The translations under genes and the position numbers were made by a program. Below the pieces are notes generated by a model. It did no database searches. It was given only the letters and a program-made list of their open reading frames with translations, and was not told where the DNA came from. 64,000 nucleotides of DNA from DASRDU01 sp035652435 (GTDB taxonomy: Bacteria > Acidobacteriota > Blastocatellia > RBC074). The DNA is taken from contig DASRDU010000159.1 in NCBI GenBank assembly GCA_035652435.1, positions 1 through 64,000 on the forward strand, in the 5' to 3' direction. The first letter of the stretch is position 1; each line of letters begins with the position of its first letter. This document shows positions 25,371-34,320 of the stretch, one piece after another.

Positions 25371-25658
25371 TCACTCCGGCTTTCGCCCGAGCAGCGCGCG
25401 AATCTGTGCGGCCCTGCGCCGGTTGAGGCGGTAGTGGATGCGCCCGTCGCCGCCTGCCCGCTCAACGAGCAGCTTCTGTGCGACCAGATCGCCGAGCGCC
25501 TCGCGCACCCGCGCCTCCCAGTATTTGATCTGCTGCTCCAGCAGCCACCACTCCAGAATCCCTTCGAGCGAGTCCTGCGCGTCGGGATGCTCGACCAGGT
25601 AATCAAGTATCTCCCGGGCAAGTTCAGACGGCTGAGATGCGCTGCGGCTGTTCCTCAC
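25371..25658 (-). CDS. Small winged-helix-like protein at head of eCIS locus
   Basis: 95 residues from a GTG at 25658 with GGAGGGGGG just upstream; an earlier GTG at 25682 is possible. The sequence ELAREILDYLVEHPDAQDSL, LEWWLLEQQIKYWEARVREA, then LGDLVAQKLLVERAGGDGRI, HYRLN reads as three helices and a beta wing, like a winged-helix regulator. As the first gene of the eCIS transcript it may control the locus or be a structural small protein. I recall similar proteins at the same place in other eCIS loci but no known function. Confidence 0.72.
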   Translation of the reverse strand: MRNSRSASQPSELAREILDYLVEHPDAQDSLEGILEWWLLEQQIKYWEARVREALGDLVAQKLLVERAGGDGRIHYRLNRRRAAQIRALLGRKPE

Positions 25659-26074
25659 ACGAGACCCCCCTCCCTCGCACACGCTGCTCGATCAGCAATC
25701 CCTGTTCCGGCGCGCAAACGCTTTGCCGCCAGTAATGAACCGGAGGGCCGACAGGGCCGTTTTACCCGGCCCCGGGTTGTGATGGGAGATAAAGGCTGAA
25801 ATGAGAGGCCGATGCGACCAGGGCGAATTTGCCATAGCAGGCAGGGTGATTTTGCCCTGCCTGTTTCCCGACGATCCTGTCGGCTGATGTCCGACAAGCT
25901 GCCAGCCATCGGTATCTACACAGGTTTTTGTCGCGTAGCGGCTGGCGGAATCAGCACACTCTTACCACTTGTGCCAATGGCGCAGGCGTCCTGCCTGCCT
26001 TACGCCGACAGGCAGTGATCGAAGACATGCAGGCAGGACGCCTGCGCTCCCAGTGCGTGACCGATGCCCGCACT
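25659..26074. other. Intergenic region upstream of eCIS locus, with hairpins
   Basis: No gene is recognised. It holds a 9-bp stem at 25838-25863 (CAGGCAGGG/CCCTGCCTG), the lone half-palindrome GTCCGACAAGCTGCCAGC near 25888 and the 19-bp inverted repeat at 25980-26047. The eCIS promoter should lie at its left side, but I could not pick a convincing -35/-10 pair. Confidence 0.5.
25980..26047. repeat. Perfect 19-bp inverted repeat
   Basis: 25980-25998 (gcgcaggcgtcctgcctgc) is the reverse complement of 26029-26047. The arms are also partly self-palindromic (GCAGGC/GCCTGC). It lies just past the galactokinase stop codon. A related start, GCAGGCGTCCT, recurs at 34390. Confidence 0.85.
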
Positions 26075-27232
26075 TCAAACAATTTCTCCGACCCCGTCGC
26101 CCGCACTGACCACGTAAATGCCGGGACTGATTCCGGTCTCGCTCTGGTATTTGCGACTGATGGTTTCGCTGAAGTTCTCAATCGCCTCCGTGCGCACCAG
26201 ATTGACCGTCGAGCCGCCAAAGCCCCCGCCCGTCATCCGCGCGCCGATGACGCCTTCGGTCTCTGAGGCTGTGCTGACCAGCAGGTCGAGTTCCCGGCAA
26301 CTGACTTCGTAATCATCGCGCAACGATTTGTGTGATTCGGCCATCAGCCGGCCCATCTCTTCCATCCTGTCCGACCAGAGCGCGAGCGAGGCGGCCAGCG
26401 TCCGCGCGTTCTCCGTCACCACGTGGCGGCAGCGGCGGCGGACGGGTTCGGGGATCTGTTCTTCATACTTCCGGAAATCATCCACGCTCACGTCGCGCAG
26501 CGCGTGAATTCCGGGCAGGAACCGGCGCAGCAACTCGACTCCCTGTTCGCATTCGGCGCGGCGCGTGTTGTATTCCGATGAAGCCAGCTCGTGTTTGACC
26601 CGTGAATCGCAGACGACGACGGACACTTCGGAAGTCTCCAGCGGGAACCAGGTCACGGCCAGCGTGCGGCAGTCAATCAGCATGGCCGAATCGCGGCGAC
26701 CGAGCGCCGCCGTCAGCTGATCCATGATCCCCACCCGCGCGCCGACGTAATCGTGTTCGGCCTTCTGGCCGGCGAGTGCCAGCGCCGTCCGGTCAATTTC
26801 CGCCCCCGCGAGGGCGAGCAGCGCGAAGCCCGTTGAGACTTCGAGCGCCGCGGAAGAAGAGAGCCCCGCGCCGACCGGCACGTCTGACGCGATCATCAGG
26901 TCGGCGCCGCGCAACCTCGCGCCGCCAGCTTCGAGCGTGCGCGCGACGCCTTCCACGTAATCGGCCCAGATGTGGCGGAGCGGCGTGCCCGGAAGGTCGA
27001 GGTCGAATTCAAACTGCTCCGAGAGGTTGAGCGAATTCAGGCGCACCACCCGGTCGTCGCGCGCCGCGCCGGCCACGAACGTCGCGCGGTCAATCGCCAT
27101 CGGCAGGACGAAGCCTTCGTTATAATCAGTATGCTCGCCGATCAGGTTGACGCGGCCCGGCGCGCGAAAGATTCCGGGTTCGCTGCCGTAAAATTTCCTG
27201 AAGTCGTCCCGTAACTGATCTGTCTCAATCAC
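26075..27232 (-). CDS. galK: Galactokinase
   Basis: 385 residues, normal length. GHMP-kinase features are present: FRAPGRVNLIGEHTDYNEGF near the N terminus for sugar binding, PVGAGLSSSAALEVSTGFAL for the phosphate loop, and GARMTGGGFGGSTVNLVRTE near the C terminus. It phosphorylates galactose at C1 with ATP, the first step of the Leloir pathway. No other gal genes are adjacent; the gene ends a three-gene run behind the Rieske oxidoreductase (32-base gap). Confidence 0.96.
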   Translation of the reverse strand: MIETDQLRDDFRKFYGSEPGIFRAPGRVNLIGEHTDYNEGFVLPMAIDRATFVAGAARDDRVVRLNSLNLSEQFEFDLDLPGTPLRHIWADYVEGVARTLEAGGARLRGADLMIASDVPVGAGLSSSAALEVSTGFALLALAGAEIDRTALALAGQKAEHDYVGARVGIMDQLTAALGRRDSAMLIDCRTLAVTWFPLETSEVSVVVCDSRVKHELASSEYNTRRAECEQGVELLRRFLPGIHALRDVSVDDFRKYEEQIPEPVRRRCRHVVTENARTLAASLALWSDRMEEMGRLMAESHKSLRDDYEVSCRELDLLVSTASETEGVIGARMTGGGFGGSTVNLVRTEAIENFSETISRKYQSETGISPGIYVVSAGDGVGEIV

Positions 27233-27264
27233 CGTCTGACCCCTCTTCGGAAAATACAGTGCGA

Positions 27265-28833
27265 TTACGCCGGGGCTGAACGTCTGTTTAGTCGGTCTCC
27301 GTCCGGTTGACCGTCTCCGGCGTCTTTCGCCGGGATGAGCGGGCGGATGGCTGGGCCGTTGACGACTTTGCCGGACGGGTCATAACGCGAGCCGTGGCAC
27401 GGACAGTCCCACGTTTTTTCCGTCGCGTTCCAGCTGACGATGCAACCAAGGTGCGTGCAGACGGCGGAGTAGCGGTGAATCCCGCCCTGTTCATCACGGT
27501 AGACCGCCAGCTTCTCCAGACCGCGTCTGATGACGGCGCCGTTACCGGGGGCGATCCGGTCTTCCGATTCAACGTCGCTGCCAGTCAGCCAGTCCGCGTA
27601 CTGCGCGGCCACGTTGAGATTTTCCAGCACATAATCCTTCGCCGGCGTCTTCCGCGACGGGTTGTACAATTCGGCCCACCTGTTCTCGTGGCCCGAGATC
27701 AGGTCGGTGATCAGCATCCCCGCAATCGTGCCGTGCGTCATCCCGTTGCCCGAATCGCCGGTGGCGATGTAAACGTTCTCCGCGTCGCCCGGATTGCGCC
27801 CGATGAAGGCCAGCCCGTCAACGGGCTCCATGACCTGCCCCGACCACTGGTATGCGATCTCGCGGGCTTCGGGGAAACGCTCGCGCGTCCACTGGTGCAG
27901 CCGGGCGAAGTAATTGCCCGCGAACCCGCCCTGCCCCGTCTTGTGATCTTCGCCGCCGACGACGAGCAGGTCGGTGTCTCCGTCGTTGCACAGCCGGACG
28001 TAGTGATACGGGTCAGCCGTATCCCAGTAGAGCGCCTTGTGAATGAGCCCGGGCGGCGCGCGCAGGCCGATCACGTAAGTGCGGTACGGCGCCTGTCTGG
28101 TGTGAATCGTGACGACATCGTTGACGGGCGTGTTGGTCGCGACGACGACCGAGCCGGCCGTGATCCGGTGACCGGAACCGGTCGTCACGCGGGCCGTCGC
28201 CCCGCCTTCGATGCGATCGGCGTGCGTGTGCGTGTGAATCACGCCACCGCGCTTCGTAATCGCCGTGGCCAGACCCGTCAGGTATTTCAGCGGATGAAAC
28301 TGCGCCTGCCGCGGGAAGCGCAAAGCCGGCCCGGTGTCGAATGAAGCGAGAGGCGCGCGATCAACTTTCTCCACGTCAGAGAGGCCGGCGCGATGAATCG
28401 CGGCGAGTTCACGGTCAGGCAGATCCGCTGATTCGCCGGGCGGGACGAACAGATACCCATCCACGCGCTCGAAATCGCAGGCGATCTTTTCTCCCCAGAC
28501 AATACTTTCGACCTGACCAATCGCAGTGGTATGACTCTCAGCCGCCAGCCGCGCTCCCTGCGAGCCGTGCAGCCGTTCGAGGACGAAATACCGGTCGTCG
28601 AGCGCCGCGGTCAGGTGCGCGGTCGTCCGCCCGGTCTCGCCACTGCCGACCTCGCCGTCATCAATCACGATCACCTTCCGACCGGCCGCGGCGAGCAGGT
28701 AAGCCGTTGTGAGACCGGAAATCCCCGCGCCCACCACACACGCGTCAGCGACTGCGTCCCGGGCGAGCGCGGAGAATTCCGGAGTTTGTGCGGCCATCCA
28801 GACCGAAGTACTCCGGCCAGAGTCGCTCGGCAT
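27265..28833 (-). CDS. FAD-dependent oxidoreductase with C-terminal Rieske domain
   Basis: 522 residues. Residues 28-60 form the FAD dinucleotide fold (DACVVGAGISGLTTAYLLAA), followed by a DAO-type domain. The C terminus carries a Rieske [2Fe-2S] module with CTHLGCIVSW and CPCHGSRYDPSGKVVNGPA, all ligands present. Such fusions resemble glycine/D-amino-acid oxidase-like proteins of unknown substrate. AAAAAGGAG precedes the start. It is 12 bases downstream of the DUF2231 gene, so the two are probably co-transcribed. Confidence 0.92.
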   Translation of the reverse strand: MPSDSGRSTSVWMAAQTPEFSALARDAVADACVVGAGISGLTTAYLLAAAGRKVIVIDDGEVGSGETGRTTAHLTAALDDRYFVLERLHGSQGARLAAESHTTAIGQVESIVWGEKIACDFERVDGYLFVPPGESADLPDRELAAIHRAGLSDVEKVDRAPLASFDTGPALRFPRQAQFHPLKYLTGLATAITKRGGVIHTHTHADRIEGGATARVTTGSGHRITAGSVVVATNTPVNDVVTIHTRQAPYRTYVIGLRAPPGLIHKALYWDTADPYHYVRLCNDGDTDLLVVGGEDHKTGQGGFAGNYFARLHQWTRERFPEAREIAYQWSGQVMEPVDGLAFIGRNPGDAENVYIATGDSGNGMTHGTIAGMLITDLISGHENRWAELYNPSRKTPAKDYVLENLNVAAQYADWLTGSDVESEDRIAPGNGAVIRRGLEKLAVYRDEQGGIHRYSAVCTHLGCIVSWNATEKTWDCPCHGSRYDPSGKVVNGPAIRPLIPAKDAGDGQPDGDRLNRRSAPA

Positions 28834-28845
28834 GGCGTCTCCTTT

Positions 28846-29379
28846 TTATGCGGTGCGATGAGTCCGCGGGGGCGCCGTCCCTATTGTCGCAGCGTCTTCA
28901 CTCGCCGGTCGTCCGGAGAGTGAATTCGGCGCGTTCAGGTGCGCGCCCGTGTCCACGCCCACGCCCAGCCGGTCAACCAGTTCGCCGCCGAGCCAGCTCG
29001 TCCCGAGCGCCATCCCCGCTCCGATCAGGCCCAGCACGATGGCGGGCAGGCCCGGATTCATCGGCGTTTCGCGGCGCATCAGCCAGCTCACAATAAACAG
29101 CACCATCACCACGACGTTGCCGAGGCCGTGAATGAGGCCGATGCTCTTCGCCCGCGTCTGTGAAGGAATTGAGTACCAGTCAACCCAGCCGAACACTGCC
29201 GCCAGCAGGCCGCCGATCACGCCGGCCGCGATCATGTAGAACGATAGTCCCGACCAGTATCCGTCGCCCGTCGCCAGGCTGATCACATCAAAGATCACCG
29301 CCACCGAGAGCAGGCCCAGCGGGAAGACGACCAGCATCGGATGAATCGGATGTCCAAGAAATTTAGCTTTGCTTTCCAT
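28846..29379 (-). CDS. DUF2231 membrane protein
   Basis: 177 residues. The start ESKAKFLGHPIHPMLVVFPL is the DUF2231 signature (GHPIHP). Four hydrophobic segments follow, including LLSVAVIFDVISLA, FYMIAAGVIGGLLAAVFGW, VVVMVLFIVSWLM and AIVLGLIGAGMALGTSWLGG. The C-terminal 35 residues are polar and likely cytoplasmic. Proteins of this family often accompany redox or Rieske-type genes; the role is not established. Confidence 0.88.
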   Translation of the reverse strand: MESKAKFLGHPIHPMLVVFPLGLLSVAVIFDVISLATGDGYWSGLSFYMIAAGVIGGLLAAVFGWVDWYSIPSQTRAKSIGLIHGLGNVVVMVLFIVSWLMRRETPMNPGLPAIVLGLIGAGMALGTSWLGGELVDRLGVGVDTGAHLNAPNSLSGRPASEDAATIGTAPPRTHRTA

Positions 29380-29734
29380 AACTCTACAGGTTCAGGCGTC
29401 AATCGGTCTGACGCCCCGGCTGCCTTTCTTCAGCCTGAAGAATTCCCGGATGCAGACCTGCAAACTGAACTCTTCGGACTGTTGAAGTGCAAACGCCATG
29501 CCATGACGCAGGGACCCAGGGCGGTGGAATCATCAGGCGCGCGCGCGTTCGTGACCCGGACAGTCGCCGTATTCTCTTCGTGCGGTTCCTCCGTGAGAGA
29601 GTCATCAGGCGGTCAATCCTGCCCTTCCCGCAAGAGGATACCGGCTGGTACGGCAGTTGCCACAACCTGTGTCAGCTGACAGCTGCCAATGACACAGTAC
29701 GGAGAAAGACAGCATTGCAAGGGAGGGAACTACC
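29380..29734. other. Intergenic, divergent, no gene recognised
   Basis: It separates the DUF2231 operon from a small plus-strand gene and so must hold two promoters. I see a perfect 12-bp palindrome TGTCAGCTGACA at 29670-29681, about 55 bases before the GTG of the small gene, which could be an operator. Open frames here are short and unconvincing. Confidence 0.45.
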
Positions 29735-29938
29735 GTGAACAAGCCGAGATTGATCAAGCAGGGCGAGGCCCTGCAGCAGGAATACAAACAGACTGAGCGG
29801 TCGCAGGAGCCGGAGCCATCTGCCTTCCGGGTCTCGGTGGAATCCGTGATCAACTGGGCGAAGGAGAAGCGTCGGCCGGAACCCGTCAATGCGCGTGAAA
29901 AATTCGCCGCCCTTTTTGCCCAGCCGCAGACGGAGTAA
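29735..29938 (+). CDS. Small hypothetical protein
   Basis: 67 residues from GTG with GGGAGGGA eight bases upstream. Composition is hydrophilic, Lys/Glu/Gln rich, without membrane segment (NKPRLIKQGEALQQEYKQTE, VINWAKEKRRPEPVNAREKF). I do not recognise a family. The good ribosome binding site and codon use favour a real gene. Confidence 0.5.
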   Translation: MNKPRLIKQGEALQQEYKQTERSQEPEPSAFRVSVESVINWAKEKRRPEPVNAREKFAALFAQPQTE

Positions 29939-29990
29939 TGAAAAAAAAGTGGGGCGGATGCGGGTGCGATCTGCTAAATTGCACCCTCTT

Positions 29991-30023
29991 CGCGCTCGCG
30001 TCCCAAGGGACCTGACGAGCGCG
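29991..30023 (+). other. Compact nested hairpin between small gene and GH43 gene
   Basis: CGCGCTCG (29991-29998) pairs with CGAGCGCG (30016-30023) and encloses GTCCC-AA-GGGAC (30000-30011). A second stem, GGGTGCGAT/ATTGCACCC, lies just upstream. It could end the small gene transcript or structure the leader of the glycosidase mRNA. No T-run follows, so a classic terminator is not shown. Confidence 0.45.
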
Positions 30024-30071
30024 TGATTTGCCACAATCGCTCCACCGCTGCACCACGGGGCCCGAGATCAA

Positions 30072-32117
30072 ATGCCAGAGTCTTCAGGACAGGGAATTGC
30101 GATCAATGGAGCAGGGCGGATGACGGATCAGGCTTCATACCTGAACCCGGTCCACCCGCGCCCGTGCCCTGACCCGTTTGTACTCAAACACCTGAACGAG
30201 TACTGGTGCTACTGCACCGGCTTCTGGCACGACGGGCGCTGTTTCGGCGTGCTGCATTCGCGCGATCTGGTCAACTGGCGCGAACTCGGCGGCGCGCTCG
30301 GGCGGCTCGACGAGGAGTCCACCTGTTACTGGGCGCCCGAAGTCTGGTACGAGAACGGGCTCTTTCTGATGTATTACAGCGTCGGCAACGAAGAGCGGAT
30401 GCAGATTCGCGTCGCCCGCGCCGCGCACCCCGCCGGGCCGTTCACCGACTGCGGGGTGCGACTGACGACCGAAGAATTCGCGATTGACCCGCATGTCTTC
30501 CACGACGATGACGGCACCCGCTGGCTCTTTTACGCCACCGATTTTCTGACCCACACGCACATCGGCACGGGGACAGTCCGCGACCGGATGACTGACCCTT
30601 TCACGCTGGCCGGCGACCCCCGGCCCGTCACACGCGCGCGCTACGACTGGCAGGTCTACGACCCGAACCGCGTCGAGAAATGCGGCGTGCGCTGGCACAC
30701 CGTCGAAGGGCCGTTCGTCCTCAAATATAAAAATCGCTACTACCAGATGTTCAGCGGCGGCAACTGGAAGAATGAAACCTACGGCGCGAGTTATGCCACG
30801 AGCCCGCGGATTGACGTGCCCGATGAGTGGCACCAGGCGTCCGACGGCGAGCGCGTGATGCCGATCCTGCGCACGATCCCCGGCGAGGTGATCGGGCCGG
30901 GGCACAACTCGGTCGTGCGCGGGCCGGATAATCAGCAGCTGTTCTGCGTCTATCACCGCTGGGAGCCCGAGGTGAATGACCGCGTGCTGGCGATTGACCG
31001 CCTGGACTGGGCCGGCGAGCGGATGCTCGTCGTCGGGCCGAGTACGACGCCGCAGCCCGCGCCGCTCGCGCCGAGCTTCGCCGATTCTTTCGAGAATGAA
31101 CAGAAGAACGGACTCGGGGATGGCTGGCGGTGTACGGGCGGCAGGTGGGGCGCAGGCAACGGTGCCGCGCGGCAGGCACAGGCCCGGGGTGAAGCGGAAG
31201 CGTTGTGTCTGGTCAGCACGCCTTACTTCATCGCCGAAGTCAGCGTCAGGATGCCGGACAAGGGGAGTGGACGCGGCGCCGCCGGAATCAGATTGCTCAA
31301 TGAGCAGGAAGCAGTGTTATCCTTCACGCTCGCCCCCGGGGCCGGGCAGGCCGTGGTGGCGGCGCAGAGCGATGGGCAGTGGGTTAAGCAGTGCCTGACC
31401 CTTCCCGCACAATTCGACTCGAGCGCATTCCACCTGCTGCGCGTCGAAGTCAACGCGCAGCGCGTGGCCGTCGCGGTTGACGGCGCGACTCTGAAATGGG
31501 AAGGGACGCTTGGTTCACAGGCGTCTTCGCTCGCCCTGATCACTGAGGACGCGGCGGCGGAATTCGGGGGCCTTGCGCTGACCCGGGGCTGGCAGGATCT
31601 GTTCACCGGACAGGATTCTGATCCGGCGGCGTGGAACTGGCGCGCGCCTGCTAATGACGACCGCTGGCGGGTGGATGAAGATCAGCTCTGGTACGCCGGG
31701 CCGCACGGCGAAAGTTCGATCCTGACCAAAGGCATCCTGCCCGATGAATACGAACTCGTCGTCAGCGCGAGGCTCATGTGCGAAGCGGGGCCGGGCGAAG
31801 GCTACGGATTTCTCCCGGCCCTGAACGAGGCCGGATACAGCCCGCTGCTGACGGTCGAGCGGCATGAGAAGGGCTGGGCCGTCTGCTGTGACACCCGGCC
31901 CGACCGGCAGGTGTTCCCGCTGCCAGTCGGGTTTGACCCATTCGAATATCAGCAGTTCCGATTTCGCCGCGAGCGAGGCGCGCTCGTGATTCAGCACGAG
32001 GCCCGGACGCTCGGTGAAATTGACGCGACGGGTGAGCCGAGAAAGGTCGGGCTGTACGGCTACCGCGTGATCGCCGCCTTCGATCAGGTCCGCGTGACGG
32101 CGATTCACCTGTCTTAG
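30072..32117 (+). CDS. Glycoside hydrolase family 43-like protein
   Basis: 681 residues from the ATG at 30072; an in-frame ATG at 30120 (MTDQASYLNPVHPRPCPDPF) is an equally possible start. The five-bladed propeller catalytic part covers about residues 25-340: the general base lies in CPDPFVLK, and RDLVNWRELGGALG, YWAPEVWYENGLFLMYY and HTVEGPFVLKYKNRYYQMFS are typical. Residues 350-680 are two beta-sandwich-like modules. The family cleaves arabinan or xylan side chains; exact substrate unknown. No signal peptide, so it may be intracellular. It is followed after 87 bases by a GH1-like gene. Confidence 0.85.
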   Translation: MPESSGQGIAINGAGRMTDQASYLNPVHPRPCPDPFVLKHLNEYWCYCTGFWHDGRCFGVLHSRDLVNWRELGGALGRLDEESTCYWAPEVWYENGLFLMYYSVGNEERMQIRVARAAHPAGPFTDCGVRLTTEEFAIDPHVFHDDDGTRWLFYATDFLTHTHIGTGTVRDRMTDPFTLAGDPRPVTRARYDWQVYDPNRVEKCGVRWHTVEGPFVLKYKNRYYQMFSGGNWKNETYGASYATSPRIDVPDEWHQASDGERVMPILRTIPGEVIGPGHNSVVRGPDNQQLFCVYHRWEPEVNDRVLAIDRLDWAGERMLVVGPSTTPQPAPLAPSFADSFENEQKNGLGDGWRCTGGRWGAGNGAARQAQARGEAEALCLVSTPYFIAEVSVRMPDKGSGRGAAGIRLLNEQEAVLSFTLAPGAGQAVVAAQSDGQWVKQCLTLPAQFDSSAFHLLRVEVNAQRVAVAVDGATLKWEGTLGSQASSLALITEDAAAEFGGLALTRGWQDLFTGQDSDPAAWNWRAPANDDRWRVDEDQLWYAGPHGESSILTKGILPDEYELVVSARLMCEAGPGEGYGFLPALNEAGYSPLLTVERHEKGWAVCCDTRPDRQVFPLPVGFDPFEYQQFRFRRERGALVIQHEARTLGEIDATGEPRKVGLYGYRVIAAFDQVRVTAIHLS

Positions 32118-32204
32118 ATTATCATTCCCTGCGGCACAGGATTGTTGCCCCGTCCCCCTGTCGGCGCTCAAACAAGACGAAAGGTTGATTGAACTCTCTC
32201 CATC

Positions 32205-33470
32205 ATGAATGATCTCGTCCTAAGCCCTCACCCCCGCGATTTCATCTGGGCCAGTGGAATCGAAGACACCTTCGTTCCACAAACCAGAGTCGGCCATCGC
32301 GCGCTTGATGAATACGAGCTGATGGGCCATTACGACCACTGGCGCGAAGACCTCACGCTGATTGCCGAGGCCGGGTTGCGGGGCGTGCGCTGGGGCGTGC
32401 CCTGGTACCGGGTCGAGCCCGAGCCGGGCGTGTTCGACTGGCGCTGGACGGATCAGGTCATTCCATTCATGGTCGAGGAACTCGGGATCACGCCGATCAT
32501 TGACCTGATGCATTACGGCTGCCCGTTCTGGCTGCGGCGCGAATTCGCGGGCGAGAATTACCCGCGCGCGGTGGCCAGTTACGCCGCCGCGTTTGCGACC
32601 CGCTACAAGGGCGTGGTCAGGTGGTATACGCCGCTCAACGAGCCGCTGGTCAACGCGCTGATGTGCGGGATGCGCGGGGTGTGGCCGCCATACCTGCGCG
32701 GCGACGCCGGCTACATCCGCGTCATGCTCCAGATCGCCAAAGGCGTCATCAATACGGTCGAGGCGATCAAGGCGATTGACCCGAATACCGTGATGGTGCA
32801 GGTGGAGGCGACGGGCCTGAGCCGCGCGATCAGGCAGGAGCTGGAAGTACTCGCGCACGACGACCAGCGGCGCGGCTATTTGTTCTTTGACCTGATCACG
32901 GGGCTCGTGACGCCCGAACACCCGCTCTTTGTCTGGCTCCTGCGCCACGGGGTAACGCCGGACGATCTGGCCGCGCTTCGTGAGCGCAGCATCCCGGTTG
33001 ATGTGCTGGGGATGAATTTCTACCCCCAGTGGTCAACCAAACAGATTTACATTGATCACAAGGGCCGCATCTCCTACCGCGCTATTGAACACGAAGGCGA
33101 TGGCTTCGCGGCGCTCATCGAGGATTATTACCACCGCTACAAGGTGCCGATCATCATCACCGAGACCAGCGCGTTCGGCGCCGACGAAGTGCGCGCGCGG
33201 TGGATGCGCGCGTCGGTGGCGACGATCAGGCAGCTGCGCCAGAATGGCATTCCGGTGATGGGTTACACGTGGTTCCCGCTCTTTACGATGGTGGACTGGC
33301 GCTACCGGCTGGGCCGCCGGCCGGTCGAGCGGTACTACATTGACCTCGGGCTTTATAAGATCAACAACGAAGGCGGCGGCCGGCGCTGGAAAGCGACGCC
33401 GCTGGTCGAACAGTTACAGGTTTATATTCGCGATCCTGAAGAATCCATCGGGACGCTCAGACACGAGTAA
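32205..33470 (+). CDS. Glycoside hydrolase family 1-like (beta-glycosidase)
   Basis: 421 residues, a (beta/alpha)8-type clan A enzyme. The acid/base Glu is in YTPLNEPLVNALMCG and the nucleophile Glu in VPIIITETSAFGADEVRARW. FIWASGIEDTFVPQTRVGH near the N terminus resembles GH1 starts. It is somewhat shorter than classical GH1 enzymes (about 450) and the ITENG motif reads ITETS. It is probably co-transcribed with the GH43 gene for glycan use. Its stop codon TAA lies inside the left arm of the repeat at 33466-33570. Confidence 0.8.
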   Translation: MNDLVLSPHPRDFIWASGIEDTFVPQTRVGHRALDEYELMGHYDHWREDLTLIAEAGLRGVRWGVPWYRVEPEPGVFDWRWTDQVIPFMVEELGITPIIDLMHYGCPFWLRREFAGENYPRAVASYAAAFATRYKGVVRWYTPLNEPLVNALMCGMRGVWPPYLRGDAGYIRVMLQIAKGVINTVEAIKAIDPNTVMVQVEATGLSRAIRQELEVLAHDDQRRGYLFFDLITGLVTPEHPLFVWLLRHGVTPDDLAALRERSIPVDVLGMNFYPQWSTKQIYIDHKGRISYRAIEHEGDGFAALIEDYYHRYKVPIIITETSAFGADEVRARWMRASVATIRQLRQNGIPVMGYTWFPLFTMVDWRYRLGRRPVERYYIDLGLYKINNEGGGRRWKATPLVEQLQVYIRDPEESIGTLRHE

Positions 33471-33570
33471 GTAAAAAGCAAAAAGGTAAAAGTCAGAAAG
33501 CCACAGTTACCCTGATTAACCATCAAGGGCGCAGCGCTGCTGACTTTTACCTTTTTGCTTTTTACTTACT
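33466..33570. repeat. Perfect 31-bp AT-rich inverted repeat, copy 1
   Basis: 33466-33496 is the reverse complement of 33540-33570. The left arm starts within the last codons of the GH1-like gene and supplies its stop. The right arm ends 6 bases before the stop of the convergent response-regulator gene. T-rich arms would make it a bidirectional terminator. A related element lies at 57258-57357. Confidence 0.9.
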
Positions 33571-33576
33571 CTTTCA

Positions 33577-33984
33577 TCAGGCCACGCAGCTCATGACCTC
33601 CTGCACGGGCTGATGAAGGTTTCTGACCGTCTGGACCAGAAGATCATAATCCACCGGCTTGGGCAGAATCAGATCGGGCCTGCACCCCGGGCGCAGTTGT
33701 TGTTCCACATATTCGGGCGGGTAAGCGGACACGATCAGAACAGACGTGTCCGCGGTCACGCTAGCCTTCAGCCGTTCGATCAGTTCAGCCCCGTCAATAT
33801 CGGGCATGCTGTAATCTGTGATGATGACGAATGGATGATAGCGGTTAGAAAGCTCCAGACCTTCCTGAGCATTATCGGCGGTCAGCACCGGATAACCTTC
33901 GAGCGTGAGAATCGCTTTGGTCAGTTCATACTGTATCGGGTCATCGTCAATGACCAGAGCAAAGACATTCTGTTGCGGCTCCAT
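33577..33984 (-). CDS. Receiver-only response regulator
   Basis: 135 residues, CheY-like. Phospho-acceptor Asp lies in FVIITDYSMPDIDGAELIER, acidic pocket in ALVIDDDPI, Thr/Ser in VLIVSAYP and Lys in LILPKPVDYDLL. No output domain follows. No kinase is adjacent, so it is an orphan of unknown partner; the kinase at 41904-45074 is of NarX type and is expected to work with a DNA-binding regulator instead. Confidence 0.93.
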   Translation of the reverse strand: MEPQQNVFALVIDDDPIQYELTKAILTLEGYPVLTADNAQEGLELSNRYHPFVIITDYSMPDIDGAELIERLKASVTADTSVLIVSAYPPEYVEQQLRPGCRPDLILPKPVDYDLLVQTVRNLHQPVQEVMSCVA

Positions 33985-34135
33985 ACACTACACTCCTGTC
34001 CACCTCATTTCCGTACTGGCAAAAAGCAATCCTCGTGCAATTTTGCTCAACCAGACAACAAACAGCGGTGCAACTATTGTTCCTGACTGATGAGCTACAA
34101 ACATTTTGCCTGCATAATCAGTCTGTAGTTACGGA

Positions 34136-34170
34136 AGAAGCCCGTCACAGCCCGCCGTGGCGGGCTTCTT
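34136..34170. terminator. Terminator-like hairpin, probably bidirectional
   Basis: On the plus strand AGCCCGCC-GT-GGCGGGCT is followed by TCTTTAT. Wider pairing AGAAGCCCG (34136-34144) with CGGGCTTCT (34161-34169) gives a minus-strand stem followed by TCTTCC. On the minus strand it starts 30 bases after the stop of the small ORF at 34200-34298. Confidence 0.65.
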
Positions 34171-34199
34171 TATCTCCTGTGCGCAAATCACACTACGGC

Positions 34200-34298
34200 T
34201 CAGCCACCCAGCGCGTAGCCGGGGGCAATCACTTCCTCCAGTTCCTCAACGCTCAATTCAATCTCCTCAATACTCACTGCCGCCTGCTGCTCTGACAT
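34200..34298 (-). CDS. Very short acidic ORF resembling a RiPP leader peptide
   Basis: 32 codons plus stop, ATG at 34298. The middle reads VSIEEIELSVEELEEV and the end APGYALGG, then stop. An E-L-S-x-E-E-L-E-x-V stretch ending near a GG is typical of leaders of lanthipeptide-type and other ribosomal peptides. A GG at the very end leaves no core behind it, so APGY would have to be core, or the peptide is something else. Its ribosome binding site is weak (AGG). It is flanked by two operator-like dyads upstream and a terminator-like hairpin downstream, which supports a separate transcription unit. No modification enzyme is in this window. Confidence 0.4.
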   Translation of the reverse strand: MSEQQAAVSIEEIELSVEELEEVIAPGYALGG

Positions 34299-34320
34299 CC
34301 ATAACCTGACGGGCAAAGGT

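Noticed and set aside
29939..30071. Possible tRNA before the GH43 gene
   Set aside because: Stems are present but there is no cloverleaf with TTCRANY arm and acceptor end.
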